64,000 nt of DNA, taken from Bacteroidota bacterium. GTDB lineage: Bacteria; Bacteroidota; Bacteroidia; AKYH767-A; OLB10. The position numbers and the translations under genes are program-made. Below the pieces are notes generated by a model. That model was not told where the DNA came from, ran no database searches, and saw only the letters and a program-made list of their open reading frames with translations. The number at the start of each line of letters is the position of its first letter. Positions within the stretch are counted from its first letter, which is position 1. The DNA lies in NCBI GenBank assembly GCA_016713925.1, contig JADJOH010000007.1:1103501-1167500 (forward strand), given 5' to 3'. Shown in pieces: positions 55,406-62,226 of this stretch.

Positions 55406-55975
55406 TCAGATTTCTTCAATTATAATAATGCGCTTCTTCATTTTTTTACTTTTTCTTTTCTTTCTTGAATCCATGTCATTTGAATCAATAACTCTCATGA
55501 CTTTCCCTGATTTGTTCGTAAATTCAAATTCCCTTTCCATTTTCTCTTTCATTTCCTTTATATCCATCTCATGGTCTTCATCCGAAAACTGATACGAGAA
55601 AACTTGAACATCCTCGTCTGATAGTTCACCGGGAGCACGTGGGGGTCTGGGAGGAGATGGGGGCTCCGGTCCGTCAATAACGATTTCCATTTTTTTCTCT
55701 TTACCGGTGCCATCATCCTTCCATTTCATCACTTTTGTTCTGCCGGCGCCCTTTGACATACTCATTTCTATATCATGATCCTGCATAAATTTTTCGATTT
55801 CCTTATCGCCACCGGAAGAAAAGCTGGTGTCGATCACGGTTTTCTTACCGTCCTTTTCTCGGGTGATATGGATGGTGATTTTTTCCGCACTCCTCTTGGT
55901 CGAGTCCGGATTTACTGAAAGTGCCTGTGATGTTATCATCACGAGACCCAATAACAATGGGTTGAATAGATTCAT
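55406..55975 (-). CDS. Secreted charged protein, divergent from the two-component system
   Basis: This 189-residue protein has a signal peptide (MNLFNPLLLGLVMITSQALS). A highly charged body follows, with alternating acidic and basic segments, a proline stretch (PEPPSPPRPPRAPGE), and a lysine/arginine-rich tail ending SKKMKKRIIIIEEI. I recognise no domain. No cysteine is visible after the signal, so it is probably periplasmic or secreted and free of lipid. It is divergent from the sensor kinase gene and shares the intergenic region containing the four GTTAA repeats. It is the likely output of that system. Confidence 0.75.
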   Translation of the reverse strand: MNLFNPLLLGLVMITSQALSVNPDSTKRSAEKITIHITREKDGKKTVIDTSFSSGGDKEIEKFMQDHDIEMSMSKGAGRTKVMKWKDDGTGKEKKMEIVIDGPEPPSPPRPPRAPGELSDEDVQVFSYQFSDEDHEMDIKEMKEKMEREFEFTNKSGKVMRVIDSNDMDSRKKRKSKKMKKRIIIIEEI

Positions 55976-56000
55976 GTTGTATATAATTTTAGAAGTAAGG

Positions 56001-56008
56001 CAAACATA
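56001..56008 (-). promoter_or_regulatory. -7 promoter element of the secreted-protein gene (TATGTTTG)
   Basis: This is an exact TAnnTTTG match on the minus strand, 25 bases upstream of the ATG at 55975. The first GTTAA repeat begins 22 bases further upstream, where a -33 element or an activator site would lie. Confidence 0.6.
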
Positions 56009-56030
56009 GGTCTGTAATTAAGGTGCCGTG

Positions 56031-56067
56031 GTTAATGGCTTGTTAACCGAAGTTAATATATGGTTAA
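56031..56067. promoter_or_regulatory. Four phased GTTAA direct repeats, probable response-regulator operator
   Basis: GTTAA occurs at 56031, 56042, 56052 and 56063, with steps of 11, 10 and 11 bp, one helical turn each. All four are on the same strand. OmpR/PhoB-family regulators bind as head-to-tail dimers to direct repeats about 10-11 bp apart. The set lies between the promoters of two divergent genes. Confidence 0.65.
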
Positions 56068-56093
56068 GGTGTTTTACCTGCGTTTTAATCAAC

Positions 56094-56101
56094 TAATTTT
56101 G
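56094..56101 (+). promoter_or_regulatory. -7 promoter element of the sensor kinase (TAATTTTG)
   Basis: This is an exact TAnnTTTG match six bases before ATG 56108, with a TTTT at 56072-56075 as a -33 candidate. The repeats at 56031-56067 lie just upstream, suitable for activation. Confidence 0.65.
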
Positions 56102-56107
56102 GTGTTC

Positions 56108-57757
56108 ATGAACAAAGTAAGGTTTCGGGTTATAGTGCTCATCATGAGTATAGCGATGCTGGGTCTCATTGCTATGCAGGCCTATTGGCTGAAGCATGAT
56201 TTCGAATTAAAAGCCCGGCAATTTGATCAGAATGTGATGCTGGCTATGAATAGAATGGTGGAGCAAATTGAAGAAAGTGAAAACCTTCGCATAGTAGTGA
56301 AGAATTATATAGCGAATGGTGATTCGTCTGTTACGAGTCATGGTATGAATGATAGTCTATTACGCATACTGACTGAAATCGCCTCGGATGCGCCGCCACC
56401 TCCGCCTCAACCCGGAGCCTTGATGGAATTCAGAAAAGAGATCAATAGCCGCATCGACTCCTACAGACAGAAAAATGATGAACGCAAGAAGTCGGGAGAA
56501 GCAGGGCTTTTCAGATTGGACTCTGCACTTGATATCAGAATAGAAAAAGATATTCAGCAAAAGGAAATCATCGCCTTGAAACTGGAGGAACAGCATTTTC
56601 TTCCTGATTCCATGGAATGGATGACTGAAAAACGGATGCAAACACGATTGCAAAAGTTAAATTCCATGATGCAGAAGTTGACTTTTCAGATTGTTGATCC
56701 AAATGGAAATATTTTTGATAGGATCAGTAAACGATCTCTGGACTCTATTGTAAGAGTGGAGATGAAGAACTGGAATATCGGGAATGAATATAGTTATGGT
56801 ATAATCAAGAACAGCGGAAATACAGTACTTTATGCCGACTCCCTCGCAGATACTTCGGGCATTTTATCCAGCAACTTTAAATTAACACTTTTCCCGAATG
56901 ATGTATTTAAAAAAGATGATGTATTGTCCATTGTAATAAAAGATAAAAACAATTATTTGCTGAATAGCATCCTGCCTTTACTCGCCTTGTCTTTCATTTT
57001 CACCGGACTTGTTATCTGGGGTTTCTCCTATACTTTGCGTGTGATACTCCGTCAGAAAAAACTGGCAGAAATGAAGAATGATTTTATCAATAATATGACA
57101 CATGAGTTCAAAACTCCAATTGCGACCATTGCCATCGCCAATGACTCCATGAATGATCCCAGAGTATATCAATCTCCCGAAAAACTAAGGTTCTATACGG
57201 ATATCATTCGTGATGAAAATCAAAGGATGCTACGGCAAGTGGAAACAGTTCTTCAAATGGCCCAAATTGATAAAGGAGAAATGGTTTTTAATATGGAAAT
57301 CATAGCACTGGAAGACCTTGTAGATGCAGCCATTTCCAGCATGAAACTTACAGTGGAACAACGTGGAGGAGGGATCACAAAAAAATGGAAGGCAATACCA
57401 TCTATGATCAATGCCGATCCCAATCATATGATGAATGTAATCATCAATTTGCTCGATAATGCGAATAAGTATAGTCCTGAAGCACCGGAAATTTTAATAG
57501 AATCCGCAAATGAAGGCAATATCATATCTGTGAGTATATCCGACAAAGGAATAGGGATGACCCCTGAGGTGCAAAGAAAAATTTTCGATAATTTTTATAG
57601 GGTATCATCGGGAAATGTTCATGATGTGAAAGGCTTTGGATTAGGTCTGAGCTATGTTAAAGCGATCATGGATAAACACTCCGGAACCGTCGAAGTAATA
57701 AGTGAACCTGGAAAGGGGAGTACATTCACATTGAAAATTCCAATTGCTAAATCATAA
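56108..57757 (+). CDS. Sensor histidine kinase, RprX-like
   Basis: This is a 549-residue membrane kinase. It has an N-terminal transmembrane segment (about 5-26), then a periplasmic region of some 255 residues that is helical and charged and includes a PPPPPQP stretch. A second transmembrane segment follows (about 283-310), then the kinase core. The H-box is NNMTHEFKTP with His332. The N-box is NVIINLLDNANKYSPEAPEI, and the G-box motifs are KGIGMTPE and GFGLGLSYV. There is no HAMP or PAS domain. I start at ATG 56108, six bases past the -7 box; the longer frame to 56060 lies in the promoter. It forms an operon with the regulator gene, six bases downstream. Confidence 0.92.
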   Translation: MNKVRFRVIVLIMSIAMLGLIAMQAYWLKHDFELKARQFDQNVMLAMNRMVEQIEESENLRIVVKNYIANGDSSVTSHGMNDSLLRILTEIASDAPPPPPQPGALMEFRKEINSRIDSYRQKNDERKKSGEAGLFRLDSALDIRIEKDIQQKEIIALKLEEQHFLPDSMEWMTEKRMQTRLQKLNSMMQKLTFQIVDPNGNIFDRISKRSLDSIVRVEMKNWNIGNEYSYGIIKNSGNTVLYADSLADTSGILSSNFKLTLFPNDVFKKDDVLSIVIKDKNNYLLNSILPLLALSFIFTGLVIWGFSYTLRVILRQKKLAEMKNDFINNMTHEFKTPIATIAIANDSMNDPRVYQSPEKLRFYTDIIRDENQRMLRQVETVLQMAQIDKGEMVFNMEIIALEDLVDAAISSMKLTVEQRGGGITKKWKAIPSMINADPNHMMNVIINLLDNANKYSPEAPEILIESANEGNIISVSISDKGIGMTPEVQRKIFDNFYRVSSGNVHDVKGFGLGLSYVKAIMDKHSGTVEVISEPGKGSTFTLKIPIAKS

Positions 57758-57763
57758 AATACA

Positions 57764-58453
57764 ATGAACGCCAATATTCTATTAGTGGAGGATGATGTTA
57801 ATTTTGGAAATGTATTAAAGAATTTCCTGGAATTAAATGAGTATCGTGTCACCTTGGTGCGTGATGGCATTGAAGGACTCCACACCTCTGCTAAAGGAGG
57901 TTTTGATCTGATCATCCTGGATGTGATGATGCCCAAACTGGACGGATTCTCTCTGGCGAAGCAGATCCGTGAGCAGGATAAAAAAACACCTGTTTTCTTT
58001 CTTACCGCAAAAAGCATGAAGGAAGACATGATCACCGGCTATCGCATTGGCGGGGATGATTATTTAACAAAACCTTTCGATACGGATGTGCTTCTCTATA
58101 AAATCAAGAATGTTTTGAAGAGATCATTGGGAATAAATGAACTGGAGGATAAATCGGATTTTACCATAGGAAAATACAACTTCGATTATAAGTTGAGGAT
58201 CATAAAAAATGGTGAGGAGTCCATACAGATTTCTCCTAAGGAAGCAGAATTATTGCGGCTACTTTGTCTTCATAAAAACGATCTCCTGCCTCGCACAAAA
58301 GCGTTAAAAATCATTTGGGGAGACGACAACTATTTTAACGGTAGAAGTATGGATGTCTTTATAACAAAGCTGCGTAAGTACCTGAAGAACGATCCCGACA
58401 TCGAAATCGTTTCACTTCATGGTAAGGGGGTACGACTCCTTGTGAAAGAGTAG
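57764..58453 (+). CDS. OmpR-family response regulator, RprY-like
   Basis: This 229-residue DNA-binding regulator has a receiver domain with acidic pocket (LLVEDD), phosphoacceptor Asp53 in LIILDVMMPKLDG, Thr in FFLTAKS and Lys in LTKPFD. The winged-helix domain follows at about 133-229 (ISPKEAELLRLLCLHKND, DNYFNGRSMDVFITKLRKYL, VSLHGKGVRLL). The sequence resembles Bacteroides RprY. It is six bases past the kinase gene. By family behaviour it should bind phased direct repeats such as those at 56031-56067, hence autoregulation is likely. Confidence 0.94.
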   Translation: MNANILLVEDDVNFGNVLKNFLELNEYRVTLVRDGIEGLHTSAKGGFDLIILDVMMPKLDGFSLAKQIREQDKKTPVFFLTAKSMKEDMITGYRIGGDDYLTKPFDTDVLLYKIKNVLKRSLGINELEDKSDFTIGKYNFDYKLRIIKNGEESIQISPKEAELLRLLCLHKNDLLPRTKALKIIWGDDNYFNGRSMDVFITKLRKYLKNDPDIEIVSLHGKGVRLLVKE

Positions 58454-58515
58454 TTTTCCATTGAATAATCAACAATGACCTCTCTGGTAATATAGATAAG
58501 TGTCAATTGCAAGGG

Positions 58516-59025
58516 TTACAATGCGCCGGTAATCGCAGCATCCAGTGGTTTAACTTTAGATTTATAACGGCGAATCACTTTTCCATTTTCATCCAGCAGG
58601 ATTTTCTCAAAATTCCATCCAATATCTCCTTTAAAATCAGGATTTTCCTGAGCAATAAGCCATTTGAATAGGGGAGAGATATCGCTGCCCTTCACCGATA
58701 CCTTCTCTGCCATCAAAAAGGATACATTGTAATTCTTTGAACAAAAGGATTTAATTTCCTGATTGGTTCCCGGTTCCTGTCCGCCAAAATTATTCGCAGG
58801 AAATCCTATTACCACCACTTTTTTTCCATACTGCTTATGTAATTTTTCAAGGTCGGCATATTGAGGTGTGTAGCCACATTCCGAAGCGGTATTAACGATT
58901 AGTATTTTCTTTCCTTTGTAAGAGGAAAAATCAATTGTTTTACCATTTATATCTTTCACTTTAAATGAGTAAATGGATGCATCCGGCTGCAGGAGCATGA
59001 GGAAGGTAAGAAGTACACTTAACAT
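58516..59025 (-). CDS. Glutathione-peroxidase-like thiol peroxidase
   Basis: This is a 169-residue peroxidase of the GPx family that reduces hydroperoxides, using thioredoxin in most bacteria. It has a peroxidatic cysteine (Cys50 in NTASECGYTPQY) at the position of selenocysteine in animal enzymes and a second cysteine at 95 (KSFCSKNYNVSF). FPANNFGGQEPG and the WNFEKILLD block are present. The N-terminus has a short hydrophobic stretch (LSVLLTFLMLL) that may be an export signal, so it could act in the periplasm. It converges on the two-component genes. Confidence 0.9.
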   Translation of the reverse strand: MLSVLLTFLMLLQPDASIYSFKVKDINGKTIDFSSYKGKKILIVNTASECGYTPQYADLEKLHKQYGKKVVVIGFPANNFGGQEPGTNQEIKSFCSKNYNVSFLMAEKVSVKGSDISPLFKWLIAQENPDFKGDIGWNFEKILLDENGKVIRRYKSKVKPLDAAITGAL

Positions 59026-59103
59026 AGTTTTGGTTTATGATTTTTTTCTATTTAATTTCATTTTTATGAGGAGTAGCACAGGAAAATTCGCTTTCCGCTA
59101 TTT

Positions 59104-60600
59104 CTATTCGTCCTTACTCTCCTGATCCATCTTAAAAATACTTCCGACAAGATCACTGAATTTCATACTACCATCCAGCTTTCGCTTGCTGATTTGGGAA
59201 TACTCTGAAAGTCCATGCAGGATGAATTCCAACAAAAATAATTTATCTTCTTCCGGGGTATCTTGAACGTATTCTTTCATCACCGTTTTAAGTCCTTTCA
59301 CGGCGGATAAAACTTCACTGTACTTTTTCTGTGAAACGGTATGAAGAATATCCAATTCATTTCCTTCGTTGAACCATTGGAGAATGTCCGCATAAGGATT
59401 TCTTTGCTTCGACTTTTTCATCCTTTCCGGATCAGGGAAGTAATTCACATACTCGGCACGAATAGCTTTGCCGATCAGCATATAGGCTACATTGGCAATG
59501 CCTTCCAACTCTCCTTCATAAACGAGCTCCACCTTTCCGGTTATGGCAGGAATAGCGCCGTAAAGGTCAGCAATTCGAGCTGTAGCTGATTTCTCATTAT
59601 TCATCAGCATACGTCGCTGTACTGCACTGTATAAATTCTCCAGTGCTGATATTGTCAAGCGAGCCGAAACACCACTTTTCTGATCGATGTATTCACTCTT
59701 TCGGGCTTCAAAAGCCACTTGCTCAATGAGTCGAAGTAAGAGCGGTGGAATATGAATGTTGTTTTTCTGGTCAGCCGGGATTTTTGACTCCTGTTGTGTG
59801 ATACTGGCTGATATCTCCACAGTACGTGGATAATGTGTCAGAATCTGACTCCCAATCCGATCCTTGAGTGGAGTAACGATAGATCCGCGGTTGGTATAGT
59901 CTTCCGGATTGGCAGTAAACACAAACTGGATATCTAATGGTAAGCGCAAACGGAATCCACGGATCTGAATATCTCCCTCTTGTAAAATATTAAATAATGC
60001 CACCTGAATGCGGGGCTGTAAGTCGGGCAATTCGTTGATGACAAAAATACAACGGTGTGATCGTGGGATTAATCCATAGTGAATGACTCTTTCGTCCGCA
60101 TACGTTAATCGCAATGCTGCTGCCTTAATAGGATCCAAATCGCCAATAAGGTCAGCAACAGAAACATCGGGTGTAGCCAACTTCTCTATATAGCGTTCAT
60201 CCCTGTGTAACCAGGAAATGGGAGTATCTTCTCCGGCTTCCTGAATACGATCTCTGCCAAAAGAGGAAAGAGGATGAAAGGGATCATCATTTAACTCGCT
60301 TTGATCAATAACCGGAACATATTCATCCAGTAAATCTACCATCAGGCGACTGAGACGGGTCTTAGCCTGACCTCTTAATCCTAATAAAATGATGTTATGT
60401 CGGGAGAGAATAGCATTTTCTAAATGCGGAATGACGGAATCTTCGTAGCCTTTAATGGGTTTAAAAAGAGTCTGCCCACTTTTCAATGCTTCCATCAGGT
60501 TCTCCCTCATCTCGCTCTTCACGCCTTGCGAGCGATAGTCCGACTCACGCAATTGTCCAAGGGTATGGATTTTATCAATATTCTTAAGAAATGATTTCAC
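59104..60600 (-). CDS. MoxR/magnesium-chelatase-like AAA+ ATPase
   Basis: This 498-residue AAA+ protein is of the ChlI/BchI or MoxR type. It has a variant Walker A (LLGLRGQAKTRL) and a variant Walker B (CIFVINELPDL, with NE instead of the usual DE). It also has sensor TANPEDYTN and an arginine-finger region with DRIGSQIL. The start is GTG at 60600, immediately after the stop of the VWA gene upstream, so the pair is coupled. Such ATPase/VWA pairs act as chaperones for metal insertion or protein maturation. The client is unknown. Walker variants may reduce ATPase activity. Confidence 0.82.
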   Translation of the reverse strand: MKSFLKNIDKIHTLGQLRESDYRSQGVKSEMRENLMEALKSGQTLFKPIKGYEDSVIPHLENAILSRHNIILLGLRGQAKTRLSRLMVDLLDEYVPVIDQSELNDDPFHPLSSFGRDRIQEAGEDTPISWLHRDERYIEKLATPDVSVADLIGDLDPIKAAALRLTYADERVIHYGLIPRSHRCIFVINELPDLQPRIQVALFNILQEGDIQIRGFRLRLPLDIQFVFTANPEDYTNRGSIVTPLKDRIGSQILTHYPRTVEISASITQQESKIPADQKNNIHIPPLLLRLIEQVAFEARKSEYIDQKSGVSARLTISALENLYSAVQRRMLMNNEKSATARIADLYGAIPAITGKVELVYEGELEGIANVAYMLIGKAIRAEYVNYFPDPERMKKSKQRNPYADILQWFNEGNELDILHTVSQKKYSEVLSAVKGLKTVMKEYVQDTPEEDKLFLLEFILHGLSEYSQISKRKLDGSMKFSDLVGSIFKMDQESKDE

Positions 60601-61692
60601 TTAGCGTACTGTTTTTTTGCGGTTAGTAATATAATCTTCATAGATGAATTCACCTAAGCCATTTAACGAACTATAGAATGCTCGTCCATTATTTATTTGT
60701 GTAAAATCCCTTACAAAAGCCTGCAGGTAGGAATCCTTGGCAATCATAAATGTGGTAATGGGTATTTTCAACTTTTTACATTGTCCGGCCAGATTGAAAA
60801 CATGGTTCACAATTTTCCGGTCGAGACCATAATTATTTTTATAATAACTATTGCCAATTTTCATGCAGCTGGGCTTTCCATCTGTAATCATGAAAATTTG
60901 CTTATTCGCCGTTTTTCTTTTCCTTAACAAGTCCATAGCTAACTCTAAGCCTGCTGATGTATTGGTATGGAAAGGTCCTACTTTGAGGTAGGGGAGATCT
61001 TTGACTTCAATAGTCCAGGCATCATCGCCAAAAACGATAATATCAAGGTAATCCTTAGGATATCTGGTACGAATCATTTCTGCTAATGCCATAGCGGTCT
61101 TCTTAGCAGGCGTGATTCTGTCTTCACCGTAGAGGATCATGGAGTGGGAAATATCTATCATCAAAACAGTAGCATGGTTACTCTTATGCTCCCGCTCTTT
61201 TATTTCCAGATCGTCCTCCGTGAGGTTAAATTTGTCAATGCCATGATGCACTTGCGCATTGCGAATGGAAGAAGTTAGATCAATATTGTCATAAGGGTCA
61301 CCAAACTCCCAGGGCCGCACATTCGCATTGGGCTCATCACCAACACCTGAACGATTGGTTTTATGGTTTCCTTTGTTGCTCTTCTTTAGCTTTCCAAAAA
61401 TCTGATCCAGAGATTCCTTTCTAATCGCCTGTTCTGTCTTAGGGGTTATTTCGAAATTGTCAGGTTCATTTTCTTTTAAATAACCTTTTTCCTTTAACTC
61501 TTTTATAAAATCTCCCAATCCATAGGTGGAGTTGGAAAAACCGTATTGTCTGTCTAATTCAGTCAACCAATTCAATGCTTCATTGGCATCACCGGATGTA
61601 TATTGCAGTAGCTCGGTAAAAAGACGAAGCATCTGATCAAAGGTGCTTTCACCCGAATCTTGTAAAAAGGAAGAGAATTTGAAACCTTTCAT
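60601..61692 (-). CDS. VWA-domain protein, partner of the AAA+ ATPase
   Basis: This 363-residue protein has a helical N-terminal half and a von Willebrand factor A domain at about 170-350. The MIDAS metal site is formed by LMIDISHSM (DxSxS), a Thr in the middle and MITDGKPS. It resembles the CoxE/BchD class that works with MoxR ATPases. I use ATG 61692 (MKGFKFSS), as 61704 is TTG. It is the first gene of the pair, with stop and next start adjacent. No signal peptide is present, so it is cytoplasmic. Confidence 0.85.
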   Translation of the reverse strand: MKGFKFSSFLQDSGESTFDQMLRLFTELLQYTSGDANEALNWLTELDRQYGFSNSTYGLGDFIKELKEKGYLKENEPDNFEITPKTEQAIRKESLDQIFGKLKKSNKGNHKTNRSGVGDEPNANVRPWEFGDPYDNIDLTSSIRNAQVHHGIDKFNLTEDDLEIKEREHKSNHATVLMIDISHSMILYGEDRITPAKKTAMALAEMIRTRYPKDYLDIIVFGDDAWTIEVKDLPYLKVGPFHTNTSAGLELAMDLLRKRKTANKQIFMITDGKPSCMKIGNSYYKNNYGLDRKIVNHVFNLAGQCKKLKIPITTFMIAKDSYLQAFVRDFTQINNGRAFYSSLNGLGEFIYEDYITNRKKTVR

Positions 61693-61776
61693 TGTAAGAT
61701 ACAACGACCAAGGTAATCAAATTGTTTGAAAATTGAATAAAATTTAAATCCGGTAGGTAAAAAGTCTATAAAAGAC

Positions 61777-61784
61777 TAATTTTG
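61777..61784 (+). promoter_or_regulatory. -7 promoter element of the holin-family gene (TAATTTTG)
   Basis: This is an exact TAnnTTTG match 18 bases before ATG 61803. No clear TTG at -33. Confidence 0.5.
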
Positions 61785-61802
61785 ACCTTGAAAATCACAC
61801 GG

Positions 61803-62162
61803 ATGAAATTCCTGATTAAAATTGTAACTACCGCCATATCGGTTTTTTTGATAGCGAACCTGATGCCCGGCGTAGAGGTGAAGGGACTTACAACAGCATT
61901 ACTGGTTTCCTTATTGCTCGTTTTAATGAATGTTTATGTCAAACCCATTCTTATTTTTTTAACGTTTCCAATAACGATTGTGACTCTCGGGTTATTTCTA
62001 TTGGTCATAAACGCGACCATTATTCTGATCACGTCTTATTTGCTAAAAGATGGTTTTAAGGTAGACGGATTTTGGATTGCCATGTTATTCAGCATCGTTC
62101 TATCGATGATCACTTCATTGATTGATTTATTGATCGAAAAAGAAAAGGGAGCAGATTTTTAG
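61803..62162 (+). CDS. Phage-holin-family (superfamily IV) membrane protein
   Basis: This 119-residue protein has four transmembrane spans and matches the Pfam Phage_holin_4_2 family (TTAISVFLIANLMPGVEVKG and NVYVKPILIFLTFPITIVTLG with conserved Asn/Pro). Despite the family name, such proteins are common in chromosomes and not tied to phage lysis. I start at MKFLIK, since the seven residues upstream precede the expected N-terminus. The gene is alone, divergent from the VWA gene. No lysis or phage genes are nearby. Confidence 0.88.
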   Translation: MKFLIKIVTTAISVFLIANLMPGVEVKGLTTALLVSLLLVLMNVYVKPILIFLTFPITIVTLGLFLLVINATIILITSYLLKDGFKVDGFWIAMLFSIVLSMITSLIDLLIEKEKGADF

Positions 62163-62226
62163 AAGCACCTGTACGTTACATCTATTCTTTACTTGCGATA
62201 AAACTTTAAGATTGCACTTGCTTCAT

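Noticed and set aside
61803..62162. Phage lysis holin / prophage remnant
   Set aside because: The family is widespread in chromosomes, and no phage structural, integrase or lysis gene is nearby.
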